DNA of 64,000 nt from Orobanche coerulescens (lineage: Eukaryota; Streptophyta; Magnoliopsida; Lamiales; Orobanchaceae). Made by a program: the position numbers and the translations under genes. The notes beneath the pieces were generated by a model that was not told where the DNA came from, did no database searches, and worked only from the letters and a program-made list of their open reading frames with translations. Of this stretch, positions 10,377 to 22,832 are shown piece after piece. Numbering within the stretch: position 1 is the stretch's first letter; every line of letters begins with the position of its first letter. The stretch covers positions 18,844,358 to 18,908,357 of the forward strand of contig CM065814.1 in NCBI GenBank assembly GCA_033398695.1, written 5' to 3'.

Positions 10377-11190
10377 GATATTACCTTTTTTTTCTTAAAA
10401 AGGTCTAAATAATGACATATTTTCAAAAGAGAACTGTTGCGTATTTTACATTCACGATTTGTCATCTACCGCTTTTAACCCAAAAAGTTGAAATAGCTCA
10501 AGCCATGAAAAGGAAAGTGTCTTTGGTGTATGAGTGTTAAAAGTGAGATGCTGAGGTGGCTATTTAGCTTAAGCCATGGTACCGTGTCCTTTAATATATA
10601 AATGTTGAGTTTCATCATTAAACGTGAGTATTTATAATCACAAATTATATTTTTTGTAAAAAGTGTTTACTATTTATGATAACCTCTACTATATTATAAA
10701 TTATTTGTGACTTTCACGGAGGTCTTAAAATATTAAGCATACATACTTACTTAGAGCATCTACAATCATCAAGTTTTTAAGGACTTGATGCATTTAGTAC
10801 ATATTAACCACAAGGATTGTGCAATGGAACTCGCCTCATTATCACGTATCTGGGAGAATTTGTTATTCAAGCAAAAATCACTTGGAGATGTAACGACGGA
10901 ATCGTTACAAATGAAATACAAGACTCGAAGCTGGTACATCAATTTTGGTGTAAGAGACAAAAGAAAAAGACCTAAGTTGTGTGTAGTATAAATTTTGTGT
11001 TTGAAATAGCATGTATTGCGTTATGGTGATGAAAGTCACTCATGTATTTGATGCATTTTTATTGAAACAATTCTATTTACAAAAACTTATTTAAACAAAT
11101 TTTTTTTATTCAGTCGAGTACCTGATCGAAACTAAGCACAATAACTAAATACGCATAACCCTTGCAAAACCGATGATTCTTTACGGTGAA
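10377..11190. other. Intergenic stretch, no gene seen
   Basis: AT-rich DNA. A 68-codon open frame (10785-10991, plus) has no recognisable domain. The phrase AGAGCATCTACAATCATCAA at 10754 resembles starts of short non-autonomous DNA elements, but no matching inverted end was found. Confidence 0.4.
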
Positions 11191-11194
11191 CAAA

Positions 11195-11213
11195 GCCCGT
11201 GCATTGCACGGGC
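11195..11213. mobile_element. Helitron-like 3' terminal hairpin
   Basis: GCCCGTGCATTGCACGGGC is a perfect 9-bp inverted repeat around one base. GC-rich hairpins of this type sit about 10 bases before the CTRR end of plant Helitrons. The expected CTAG is not intact here (the sequence reads GTCTTGT), so this would be a decayed end. No 5' TC end was identified. Confidence 0.35.
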
Positions 11214-11404
11214 CATGATGTCTTGTTTGGATAATGATCATGATTTCTCTTTAATAGTGCTTGCTGACACTAATTACACTTTGGCATCAAGCAACTAGCA
11301 ATTTCCTCGAGAAAAAAATACCCTTTAGAAAGCCAATTTTTCATCTTTATTTCATTTTCAAGTTATATAACTCATTAAGATAATCTCCCTTACACTTTAC
11401 ATAT

Positions 11405-11765
11405 TTACACTGTGTTTGGTATATAGAGCTAATAAAGTTAGCTGATATTTGGAAAACTAACTGATAACTAAAAGTTGGTTTGGAGCTTATAGCTAATGGC
11501 TCATAGCTGATGGCTGAAAAGCACAGTCATATAAATAAAAGTGTACAGCAAAACTAATCGGAAAGCTAACTAAAAATAATATTACAAAAGAATATTTTAA
11601 ATAATTTTGATAAAAAGAAAGAGGTTAAAAATGGAGTAAAAAAACCGAAAGTTGATAGAGCTTACTTGATGCTTATAAAAATGCGTTTAAATTAAGCTCT
11701 AGCTTCTCAAATAAGCTCTTCCAATTAATAATATCTTATTTTAATAAGAGATAGAGTCGCTTATG
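11405..11765. mobile_element. MITE-like relic (hAT-type?)
   Basis: The segment begins with GTGTTTGGTATATAGAGCTA and closes with TTATGGGCTGGCCAAAT, giving loosely matching TTTGG/CCAAA ends around AT-rich DNA with repeated AGCT-containing phrases. No coding capacity. Terminal repeats are imperfect and no 8-bp target duplication was confirmed. Confidence 0.3.
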
Positions 11766-11821
11766 GGCTGGCCAAATATTAGATGTCCTCAAATTACAAC
11801 TTCCTTCCACCTTTTCTGCAA

Positions 11822-13901
11822 TCAGACAAACAGAGATTTAGGTACCCAAATTTGTGGGTCCTCGGGAGTTAGTTGGTCTCCTGGAGAATTGATTTCTCCT
11901 TGAATTATGAAAATTATGGTGATTGCCCCTAAAAGGTGTGTATGGTCTGGGCCTATATCCTCGGTTAGGCTTGTGTACTGGATATGCCTCATAAAATTAG
12001 TGGTGTGGGCCATTTCTAAATCTTGGATGAGACCATTTATAAAATCTTTGAGGTCTCCACACCTATTCGTTTTGAAAATTAGGATAACCTTGTGGTTTCC
12101 ATTTGCCCCTCCCATTTTGAAATCTGTTTTGAGGAGTCTTTGATAATAATGGGCGTGTTGTCTCGGATGCTACTTCTGCCTTGGCCATTGCCTAGTCTCT
12201 TGTCTAGGTGGCTGCCTTGTATACCTTAGCTGCAACCTAGACTTGCGTACTAAACTGACTCAGCTAAGTAAAACTCAGGCGAAGGAAATAACTTTCCTGA
12301 AGGCATCTCTAAATTTGGACGAATTGTGTATGAACAAAAGGCCACTATATTCCAGATCAGGCCTTGGATATGACCCTAACACTCCCTCTAGTTCTAAAAC
12401 CACTTTCATCAAGGAAGAAACACTTGTCCCAACTGTTGAGCCTACTTACAAACCTGTGTTTCAAAATAGGCAGCAGTCAAGTCAACTCAGCTTTGACATG
12501 AGCAAGTGCAGCTGATTTTTCACTATTCAGAATAGTTAATCATTTTATCTCAGCTATGGTGTATCAGCCTAGTTTTTTAAGTTGTCTGCAGCCTGTTTTT
12601 CAATATCAGATTTGGTTTCATTCAACTCTAGGCTGGGTTTTTCAAAATCATTTTTCAGCTGCCTATTCTCATCTTGCAGTTGGGTCTTCTCGGCTGATAC
12701 AGATAGGTGTGCAGATTTTAATTTCTCAAAGTATTTGAGAAGCTGATTTACAGACTCATGTAAGTCCATGTCTTGTGACATGTCTGAACTATTATTTAAA
12801 TTAGAGGGTTTTGATGTTACCTCTTCATCAGCTAGGTTGGCCATTAGATAGTCATATTCCTCATCATCATCAGAGAAAAATCCGCTGCTCGATTCCACTT
12901 TTTGTTGGTCTTCTCCAATGAGGGCTTTCCTTCGGTCTTCTTTTCTGCTCATCTCCTTCTTTCTCTAGTCCTTCTTAAGATCAGGACAGTCGATTTGAAA
13001 GTGCCATGTCTTATGATAGTTATAACATTCCACCTTCCAGCTTCCGGCTTTTTGATTTCTTCTTGGATTCTCTTTATAATTCTTCTTATATTTTGAGTAA
13101 TTATTTCTGAAGTTGCTGAATCTTTGCATTATAAACGCCATTTCTTACTCAAAATCTAGTGGATTTGGAGGTTTGACATCAGACAAGTTCTTAGCGGCGG
13201 ACTCGGCTGCAAACGCTATTCCCTCCTATGCAAGCTCGTTTGATGATGAACTTGGGAGTTCGAATTTATAAGCCTTCAGGTCAGAGAATAGTTCTTGAAT
13301 CTTTATTTTATTGAGGTCTTTGGATTCCCTCATGGCCACTGCCTTCATACTCCATTCTGGATTGAGAGACCTTAAAACCTTCAGCGCCATCTCCCTGTTC
13401 CCATATGATTTTCCCAGGGAGTTGATCTCATTGATGATTTCAGTGAATATTTTGTCCACTTGGTCTATGGATTCGCCATTCTTCATTTTGAAGTTGTCAA
13501 ATTTTTGGGTAGCAATTGACAATTTTATTTTCTTTTATCAGCTCTGTTCCCTCACACATTATGGCTAATGTGTCCCAGATTTCTTTGGCATTTTTGCAGT
13601 TCTTGATCTTGACCATTGTTAATTGGTCAAGAGTTTGATATAGCACATCTTTGGCCCGGTTGTCAAGGTTGGCCAACTTCCTCTCTTCAATGGTCAGCTC
13701 CATCCTCTTCTTGGGGATATTCTCTGGCTTCTCGGCTGCTATTTCCTCAGGTGAGTTGTCCTTCTCAAAGATGAAAGGACCATCTTCTATGATGCACCAC
13801 ATGTCATCATGGATAGATGATAAGTGTGTCTGCATCCTTATCTTCCAAAGATCATACTCATCAACTGAAAAGACAGGTAATCTAGAGTGCATGTGTTCCA
13901 T
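11822..13901 (-). pseudogene. SIRE-like Copia gag (element E), broken
   Basis: Minus-strand gag of a Copia element starts at ATG 13901. The frame 13901-13497 carries an N-terminal gag domain (WKIRMQTHL, then a KDVLYQTLDQL segment). It passes by frameshift into 13522-13226 (gag core ending FELPSSSSNELA). A degenerate zinc knuckle lies at about 13030-12985, where the second cysteine is tyrosine. Frame 12952-12569 is an acidic and coiled-coil part. The end of gag, with a PQIWVPKS-like phrase, is at 12115-11822. In between, 12243-12515 is inverted. Protease and pol are missing, so the element is truncated after gag. Order and motifs are those of SIRE/Maximus Copia gag, which coats the RNA in virus-like particles. 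Confidence 0.75.
12160..12540 (+). pseudogene. Inverted gag segment inside element E
   Basis: On the plus strand, 12243-12515 encodes LDELCMNKRP followed by SRSGLGYDPNTPSSSKT. This is the conserved link between coiled coil and C-terminal gag in SIRE-type elements. Both neighbours (12569-13901 and 11822-12115) are minus-strand gag, so about 0.3-0.4 kb has flipped in place. Breakpoints are approximate. Confidence 0.55.
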
Positions 13902-13966
13902 TCTTAATGAGAGATCAAAAATATATCCTCAATATGCGGATCTGGTTCTGAAAAATTAAACCAACC

Positions 13967-13978
13967 GCTCCGATACCA
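13967..13978 (-). promoter_or_regulatory. Primer binding site, element E
   Basis: TGGTATCGGAGC on the minus strand, complementary to the 3' end of initiator methionine tRNA. It originally lay two bases from the 5' LTR now at 41253, before A2 inserted between them. Confidence 0.8.
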
Positions 13979-14564
13979 CTTGTGTAATACCCGTAATTTC
14001 GATTTCCGGTAATTTCTTTTTTTTTTCCTTGAAAGTCTGTTTTGACGAGTCCCTCATGACCGTTTCGTCATTCTGAGAATGATTAATTCTACACTTTTTG
14101 ACATCCGAGTTCGTTTCGGTGTCGTTTTGTTGAGTTTCGTGCTTTTTAGAGACTTTTCCGCACTTTAGTTCGATTCTTGCGAATCTCATTCGAAACTGCT
14201 GTTTCGAGTTTCCCGTAAGTCCGTTTAACTTTGTTAGACGTGTTGTGAACTTCGGTTTGGTTATTCGATCACGTATCGTGATTTTCGGGCGTTTTGGGCC
14301 ATTTTGTAATTTACCCAAAGTTATGGGTATCCGTATCTGTATTTGTTGTCTCGACCCTTTTCTTGGTCGTGTATGATTAATTATTGCATTATGTTTTCAT
14401 TTCGGGTCGATGATGTTGTCCGCGAGCTTTTCGTCGTGTTCGTTCCGTATGTTCTCGGAAATCGAGTCGTCGAATCATGACGGCTGAGCACTGGCTGGAC
14501 AGGTGCGGCAGGCACGGTCGGGAGTGCTAGGCACTGGCTAGGCAGGCACGGCAGGAACCGGCAT

Positions 14565-14870
14565 AGCGCACGCTATGGCCGGAAGGCTACGCGTGCTAAC
14601 CGCCAGGTGTAGCGCACGCTATCGGCCGGCCCAGCGTACGCTGTCGGGCTGGGCAGAGGGGTTACTGGAGTACTGGACTCGGGGAGGATCGGCAGGTAGC
14701 GCACGCTACTGCCGGGCATTGCGCACGCTACGACCGGCAGGTAGCGGGCGCTATGGCCGGAAGGCTGCGTACGCTACCTGGACGATTCAGTAGGGCAGTG
14801 GGGTTCTGGATTGTGGCCCAGGCCGATAGCGCACGCTAGCTCGGCAGCCTAGCGCACGCTAGGCTGCACC
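14565..14870 (+). repeat. Near-palindrome array in A2 U3
   Basis: About ten copies of TAGCGCACGCTA or variants (TGCGTACGCTA, AGCGGGCGCT) are spaced 20-50 bases apart and end directly at the TATA box at 14873. Confidence 0.9.
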
Positions 14871-14872
14871 AG

Positions 14873-14879
14873 TATAAAT
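14873..14879 (+). promoter_or_regulatory. LTR TATA box, A2
   Basis: TATAAAT follows the palindrome array and precedes a pyrimidine-rich leader. The same arrangement occurs at 60796 in A3. Confidence 0.65.
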
Positions 14880-15985
14880 GTGGCAGAGCAGTCACATTTA
14901 CACTCATTTTTCATTTCCCTTCTTTGCGATCCGCGGCTGGAGCTTCGGAGGAGGCAAAGCCATGTTGTTAAACAACAAATCCATGAAGTTCTTGAGTTCA
15001 TATATGTAACACCCCCAGATTTAACCAGAAATATTACAGCGCCGTGGGCCCGGAGATGGAACCCACAAGGCTAAAAGAAATTTTCGCAAATATTTACAAA
15101 TGCCCAAGAGGCCAACGACAGTACTATCCTTAAAAATGCACAAAGACTTATAAAATCCATTTATCAAAAACCATCGTAAAATCTCATTTGAAATCGCAAG
15201 GCCAAACAGCCGACACTCAAAAGTTTAGAAAACGATTTCCAAAGTAACCTCAGTTACCTGATACCAAAAGAGCATTTCAAAATACTCACGCATCGGAAAA
15301 AGACCAACTATAAAGATACTCTAGCAGCGGAATACAAGAACTAATCAAGAAACTCAATGCGCAAAACATGTCCTACCTAGTATCCTCCAGGAAGCTCATC
15401 TCTTCATGACCGCTACAAGCTCGATACTCCAAGAACCTAAAAAGAAATCCCACGACGGGGTCAGCCATAATATCCAGTAATGATAACCGTCACATCACAT
15501 TAATAATTACATACCAATGAGAATACAACATAAGAATACGACCAACGTAATCTTACCGCCATAACTTTACTTACTCAAGTCATTCTCATCAGAATAACCA
15601 TTATCACATTTCACATCTCGTACTTGATTAACCAATAAACTCGAACCTAATATCTGTATTGTACCTCAAACAATACTCAAGCTTCTCAAACTATCATCAC
15701 CAACTCACGATATGGAAATATACCATTTCTGACCAATACGATCCATCGAATAACATCATCAAATCCCAAAACGATAACCGATTGTCCATCAAAGACAAAT
15801 GCCAAAGGAAATATGGAACATACCTCGAGATATGAAGTGCCACGAGAATCATATCAGTCTAATTCGAGATCATATCAATGCAATACGGACACGGTCCTAA
15901 CACAAGACCTACAAATGCATACTCATATGACCACGTCAATATGCTCAAAACAATAACAATAGTGTATACTCAATGGAAATCCCAT

Positions 15986-16290
15986 GATCCAGCGCCCTCA
16001 GCATATATCCCAAGATGATCCTACTAGATCAACACGAGGTGGATAATCAACAATATACATATGCAAAACAACACAACACTGGGTAATCTAACGATCAAGT
16101 GCCCTCAGCATAGATCCCAAGATGATCCCGTCGGATCAACACGAGGTGGAAAAACCCGTCCAATGATCCAGCGCCCTCAGCATAGATCCCAAGATGATCC
16201 CGTCGGACCAACACGAGGTGGACATCTGATCCAGCGCCCTCAGCATAGATCACACGATCCCAACGGATCAACACAACATAAACAATATAC
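15986..16290 (-). repeat. Minisatellite in B 3' LTR
   Basis: Four units start at about 15986, 16093, 16163 and 16228, each carrying the GCCCTCAGCATAGATCCCA phrase and most a GATCCCGTCGGACCAACACG phrase. Spacing is 65-107 bases. Confidence 0.85.
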
Positions 16291-17869
16291 ATATGCAAAT
16301 CAATATGTTCATCGACATGAACAACACAGGACTCAATAACATGAACGACGTTATGACAAAACAACTAGGACGACCTCATGTTCAGCAATATGAAAGACAA
16401 TCTGCATGATCAACATCATCAACACTAAACCGAAATCAAAACTAAGATACTTGTCCTGAGTCCTTCAGGAGCAATCTCGATGTCAAATCATCACCGGCGA
16501 TTATCCTTAATGCTCGACGATCCAAACGCACCATGAACTATAGGTATTCATATCCTCATCTTTCTCGCAACGTAACCTTGATACCCGAACATAACGATAA
16601 CCGAGATAAAGCATATACATTATGATTTACCTCCCATAATCGGAAGAACGATATACAATCCAAATACCCCGAGTTCACAATAATAATCATCGCTATATGC
16701 ATTATAAACGAAATGAAACCGAAACCATTCATTAAATATTAGAACTAAGCAAGTAATAACTTGCCTCGATACCGATACGACGATGATGAAGCCACTACCA
16801 ATTTCATTGCCTTCGTGTACGAGCTCCTCAGCCCTGACCACGCAATTCACGAACATGCTTGAACATGACCGAAATATACGGTTATAATCACCGATCGATT
16901 ATCACACCCTATCGCAATAATAAATTTAACACACATTCGATAACAATCAATAATCGATATAACCAATCCACAAACTCAACGGTTCTACGATATCTCGGTT
17001 AAACATAGACTGTACAATCCAACTCAAACCAGCACGAATTCATAATCATAATACGATGTACTGCATTGTCTGCCTACTTAGCGCACGTTCATCACTCAAT
17101 GTAGCGTGCGGTAAGTCGCTCCTGATAACGTGCGCTAACCAGTAAGCTTAGCATGCGCTAGTGCTGTACAGTTTGCATGTTTTACAAGTATCTATCAACA
17201 TATGGCGATTATCAAGAACACTAAGTAATTCGAAACCATGTTCAAAGCTATCAAGACAACGAAATCCGATATCCTTTAACATCTAAACAATCATTCAACT
17301 TATAATCCAAGTCCTATATCCATATATCATCTTCCTCAATATCCACATCATGAAACCTTAAGAACGTAACAACACTTCCATAATCTATCATTACAGTGAG
17401 TAATTATCAACAATAACGTCAACATCTGAAACTGAGGAGAAGAATTAACCAACTTATCTCGAGAGGACGAACAACATGATTCAAACCATACGAATCACAT
17501 CAATATCCATATATCAATAACAACATCATCATAATCCGGTAATCCATGTCCTAATCATACTTATTAACTTGTTTATACGATAATCATCAACTTAAAAAAA
17601 TCAATCTCCAATCCAAAATGAAATCCAAAGGTGAAGAACTATTACCTTGTATAGACGAACCATGAAGGAGAACAATCAACCTTATTCCAAGAATCATCAA
17701 TAATTTCAAGAACAAGACTTTAATCCATGTTCCTCAGCTTAATCTTTGTTAAATATCATCACCTCTCAGTGTTCGGAACCTCCAACCTCTCTCTAAAAAC
17801 TCTCTCTCTCGGTTGCAAGGAATGAATGGACGAAATGAAGGATAATGCCCAACTACACATATATACTGT

Positions 17870-18395
17870 ATATTATTAACGTATGCTAACATCCTCATTT
17901 AACGTACATTACATGCTTAGCGTGCGCTAACTCTCTTTTGTTAGCGTGCGCTATCGCGGTCCAGAGGCTACTGACTTGCTCCGCACATCAGCTTACGTAC
18001 GTAATGTCCAAGCAATAACGTATGTAAACTACACGGTCTAGCGCACGCAAAATATTGTATCTTAGCGTGCGCTAATCGTAGTTGACTTGCTACAGTCTGC
18101 ACCTACCCTGAATATGCTCGTGACCCCACATGCCGAAAGCAACCAATAAAGCCAAGATTCCCTGTTGACCGATCTAATATTAGCGTGCGCTAACAACAGG
18201 CATTAGCGTGCGCTAATGCTTTATGACAAACATCAGTTCACTTCGTCGGCACATGCGTCGAAAGTGACCGGGTCCACACGTAGATTCCCTCTGATCTGTT
18301 CTGAACTAGCGTGCATTATCTTTCACCATTAGCGTGCGCTAAACCTGCACGATAGCGTGCGCTAGGAACGCATATTAGCATGCGCTAATAATGCT
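17870..18395 (-). repeat. Near-palindrome array in B 3' LTR
   Basis: About a dozen copies of TTAGCGTGCGCTAA and TTACGTACGTAA variants. In LTR sense they read TTAGCGCACGCTAA and lie upstream of the TATA-like sequence. A smaller second cluster is at 17045-17165. Confidence 0.9.
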
Positions 18396-18696
18396 ACACT
18401 TAGCCATTTCCCGCAATTTCTGTCCAACGTCTTGACATACCAAAAACGAACATACGACACACTGAACACAAACACTGAATCCAATAATATTATCATACGA
18501 TATACCCAATATCAAAAGTGCGATAACCTGATACACGATATTCTCAATTGTAATTGTCTACCAAATACGACAATTATACCAATACTGACATCTCAGTCCT
18601 TCATTATTTTATCCATACTGTACAGATTCCACGCTGTACAACATAACTCAGATAAAATAATATTAAACAACAGTAGTAGAAATTTCGGATATTACA

Positions 18697-19626
18697 TTCT
18701 ACACCACTTAAAATAAGTTTCGGCCTCGAAACTTGCAATCCGTCATAAAAACAATCAAACATATCGTTCAACCAAAATATCCCAAAACCATCATGACAAC
18801 GATCAATCAACATCATTACCGAATAACCAAAAGAGCACACTTACAAATACGCAGGTCGATGATCCCCTGAGATATTAGCAAGCGATCTCACTGTACAGTC
18901 TCAATACGCTTACAATCACAATTCCTGAAGTCTCAACAAAATATATCATCTTCGGATGAAACAATCTGCCCGAATCAAATCCTGTCTACCTGATTACATA
19001 ATCAAGTCCTAATTCCGATAAGACGAATAGTACATAATACATCTTCGAAACAACTGCCCAAAACGACACGAATCCCGAGACACCGACACAAAATATGAAC
19101 GCTCAGATGATCACCAACAATGATCAACTAATAAGTCAACCGAATTTATCATCGACATGATAAATTCCAATATGACCGACCAGAGGTCAAAACACAATCG
19201 AGAATATCATCAACATGATAAACTCCAATATGACCAACCAGAACCATAGAAACCGATACACTAAAGAGCAAAATTCTCAAAACGACACACCAGTCACATA
19301 CGGTGGATCTCAATAAACATATCTTGTTGGTGAACATACCCCTCGGCATATGAACAACCAATCACAATCCGTCGAACATATCCAATCATACATGGACTGG
19401 GAACGACCAATCATTACTCAAAGCAACCAGCATGGGGTTACCATCCCCAAACCTACACTTACAAAGAAATCCCAAAAATCATTATGGTAAAAATCACACT
19501 ACTACCATATCAATGGAATTACATAGCACATATGTCCCGATTTCAGAAAATTCAAAGTTTCTAAAATCGCATCCTGTACATGAATCTACAATACGCAGCA
19601 TATTTCTCTCATCCGATAGATCAACC
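18697..19626 (-). other. Element B interior, 3' part (non-coding)
   Basis: No open frame above 94 codons and no retroelement domain. It begins with the polypurine tract (18697-18712) and the hairpin AAGTTTCG-GCCT-CGAAACTT (18715-18734). It ends at the insertion point of element C, marked by CAACC (19622-19626). Confidence 0.7.
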
Positions 19627-19814
19627 TGTAATATCCGACTGTAACTTTTCATTTTTACTTGTCATTGTATTATTCGGATAATCTGATTATCATAAATCGT
19701 TGCATTTAGTATTACGTCGTGGTATTATAGATTTGAATATCATATTGTTGTTATTTCATTTCATATGTGATGATTCGATGTTAATTGGAGTGTTGCATTT
19801 TCGAATTTTTTCTG

Positions 19815-20165
19815 TTAATGTAGCGTACGCTACACAGTAAGATTAACGTACGCTAATCCTGTGCATTAGCGTGCGTAAGGTTTCTTCGGTTGCATACGCT
19901 AAGAGGGAATCTGGCAGCAGTTGACTTCAGCACGTGAACTCCTTAGCCGTTAGCATGCATGTGATCTAAGTCTGAGCTGTCGTGTCGGTGAGAATCTACT
20001 TTTATTAGCGTGCGTAACCCATTTATCATTAGCGTGCGCTAACGGCCTGTGATAATTCAAGACAGTAGCCACTGTAAGCCGCTTACGTACGTAATATCGA
20101 TCGGATAGCGTACGTAAGTTCATTAGCGTACGCTAATCTGTCCCGATAGCGTGCGCTAAGTCTGC
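19815..20165 (+). repeat. Near-palindrome array in C 5' LTR
   Basis: Copies of TTAGCGTGCGCTAA, TAGCGTACGCTA and TTACGTACGTAA end directly before TATTTATAG. Unlike A, B and D, the centre reads TG rather than CA in LTR sense. Confidence 0.9.
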
Positions 20166-20171
20166 ACAGTC

Positions 20172-20180
20172 TATTTATAG
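20172..20180 (+). promoter_or_regulatory. LTR TATA box, C 5' LTR
   Basis: TATTTATAG at the end of the palindrome array. The equivalent in the 3' LTR is at 28093-28102. Confidence 0.55.
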
Positions 20181-22412
20181 GACCAGCCTGTTTTTCATTT
20201 CTTCACAACCCCAAACCGAATTTCTCTCTTCACATATCATACCTCTGCACTACCAAAACGATATCAACCTTCACCAACTTGTTTCTAAGCCTTGAATCTT
20301 GGAGTGGAGCTCATTTCCTTGGAGATTTGGAGTTGTTTTTGAGCTTGGAATATATTCTCTCATAGCATTGAAGTTGTTCTTCATTTCTGGAGGTAGGTGT
20401 GCTTTCTTCTCTGCATTATTTTCTTATGTTGATGATTAATGACGAATTATACTTCACATAGAGTTAGATTAAGCAAGTAAAACATGGTTATAATTAAACT
20501 CTTTAAACACTTCTTGATGAATATGATAAATGAGGGTTTAGATTAGAGGAGTTCTTGATATTGTAGTAATGGTAACCATGTTTGTAGTTGTCATTACTCA
20601 TCTTCTGGACGAATTTAGCTCAAGAGACATTGTTGGATCGGTTAGCTTCATCATAACCGGATTTAGTCAAGAACTTGATATCATAAAGGGTTTAAACACC
20701 ATTTTAGGTATTTATTTACCTTGAGAAGAACTTGATAATGTTAAAGATAAGATTAGATGATCTAGTTCAAATCTTAGAAGCTTTAACAAATCATATTTGT
20801 TCGGGCCACAAGTCTTTGAAGAATGATAAGGATCTTACAACAATAACTTTTCATTAATCTATTGTGTTGATAACTTAGAATGTGGTTCATCATCATGCTA
20901 AATAGATAGTGTTCTTAAGTAGATGATGTCATTTATGAATGATACTATCATGGTAGATTGAGTATCAAATTCATTATGACTATCCTTTTATAATAGGAGA
21001 TGTTGTAGAACATGAGAATTTGATTTAAACCAATTTTATTGGCAAATTGAAGATGTTTTTGTTCATGGAATAACAAGAGAATTACAGACACTTTTGGTAT
21101 GGTAATCCGATTTTGGAAGATGAATTAGTTGTAATGAAACCTTTCATTAATCGTTAAGGTATTCATCAGGGGGGGATGAATTATTCGAGTAGGTTGCGGG
21201 CGTCGTTTCCTACGAATTGATATTAATATTATGTGAATATGTTATTGAATGAATTACGTTTCATTCAAGGTTGCTTGTTCGATTGAGTGTTTAATCGAGG
21301 ATACCGTCCGTTTGATCATTTGGAGAAGGACTATCTTTCGCTTACGGATTTGAGGCAAGTTATCTTGCTTGGTTATAATGATGATTAGATTCTTCTGATG
21401 GTTATATCTTTCATATGTATGAATTGTTCATGAAATGTTTTGTCGTGATTTGACATTGTCCTTAACGTTATTCCGTTTCCTTCATGGGGTTGCATTCCCA
21501 AGTACGTCGTTTTGAATCATTAAATCTCGTTGGCCTTATTTTCACTTCGGTGAGTTTTTCTTGATCCTTAATCGGATATGTGATTTGTTGAATTCGTTGT
21601 CATGTTGTATCGTGACATATCCGGAATCATATCTGCGTTCCGATTGGTCATTGTGTAGGATTTTTAGCCAGGCACATATATAGTCATGCGTGGATATTAT
21701 TCCTCATTGGACTGTGCACACGGGACGTAGTTTCGTGAGGCTAATTAGGTACATTGTCCCACGTATATTTCTGGATTCCGTATACGGGGCGGACATGTAC
21801 ACGAACACATTTCCGGATCGGGCGTACTGTGATGTCCATCTTTGAGCCATACTGTAAATCGTCCATAGTATTGGGTGCTTGTGACTGTTCGTTTCATACG
21901 CCCGAGGGGTATGATTGATAGTCGGAATGATTTATTTGAAATATATATATGTGAATTGTATATGTCAGAAGAATTGATTATCATGTATATCTGACCCTGT
22001 GTTGGGCGAAATACTTGTATTGTATTTTAGGTCGAGGCAAAGGCAAGGCACGGGAAGAGCATGTCGACGGCGAAGGGTTCGAGGGATACTAGTTCGGGGG
22101 CCCCCACATCTCTTGTTGTCCGGTTATGTTAAACCGTGTTATGTTATTTCCTGTTTCATTTAAATTGCTATTTGGTTGTATTTGACATTTGAAGTATTTT
22201 CCATCTCCATATGGTTTATACTTGTTTTTGGATCCTGTGTATTGTAAGGCCGTTGGCCATGTTTTAATAAACTCCTAATCGGAGTAATGACTATTCATTG
22301 TGGTTCGGTATCACAAATAATATTTGTTTAATCTGTTTTGAATATCGCCTGGTGGGTCCTAGTGTGGGATTCACGGCACTGTAATAGCCGCTTTTTGGGG
22401 TGTTACAGAAGA

Positions 22413-22424
22413 TGGTATCGGAGA
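22413..22424 (+). promoter_or_regulatory. Primer binding site, element C
   Basis: TGGTATCGGAGA, six bases after the 5' LTR. It is complementary to initiator methionine tRNA apart from two positions. Confidence 0.85.
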
Positions 22425-22832
22425 GTTGTTTCCTTTTTATGAGTCATTGAGAAATGAACTAGTATCAAGAGACCTTCGTGTCACGTGTGACCTGTGCAAG
22501 CGCCTGACCCTACGAGCCAAATACGGTATGTACTTTATGAGCCATGATTTAATTAGTGGCATGATATTGATATCAGTATGGGTCTCCTTGTTGATCATGT
22601 TATTTCGAGGAATTGTGACGGGATTTAACCGATTGATAATCTGAGGTAAATGCTGAATTGATTATACACTTGAAAATTGTTTGACTTGACACCGATATGA
22701 TATTCGGTGCGACATTTGTGGTATCGATAACCGTTTTCCTTGAATATGTGATTCCTTGTTGCTATTAACTCAGCATGAATTTTAGTATCTTGAACTGTAC
22801 TTATGGTTATCATTATGATTGATTCTTTCAGT

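Larger units (their letters stand above)
15005..18696 (-). repeat. Element B, 3' LTR
   Basis: This 3,692-bp LTR starts TGTAATATCCGAAATTTC at 18696 and ends CTGGGGGTGTTACA at 15005 on the minus strand. Near-palindrome clusters lie at 17870-18395 (upstream of a TATA-like stretch at about 17858) and at 17045-17165. Four units of a GATCCAGCGCCCTCAGCAT minisatellite lie at 15986-16260. It is nearly identical to 31827-35502. The left flank is ATATA (15000-15004), against ATATC after the other end (35503-35507), a 4/5 target duplication. Confidence 0.92.
19627..22407 (+). repeat. Element C, 5' LTR
   Basis: Starts TGTAATATCCGACTG and ends TTGGGGTGTTACA. It contains a near-palindrome array (19815-20165), TATTTATAG (20172), a hairpin GCAAG-TTAT-CTTGC (21355-21368) and a polyadenylation signal AATAAA (22266-22271). 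It is almost identical to the 3' LTR outside the palindrome array. Confidence 0.95.

Noticed and set aside
14575..14793. 72-codon ORF in the A2 LTR
   Set aside because: It is a translation of the near-palindrome array.
16061..16339. 92-codon ORF with internal repeats (and its copies at 32877 and 37946)
   Set aside because: The repeats are the LTR minisatellite; reading frames arise because unit lengths are sometimes multiples of three.
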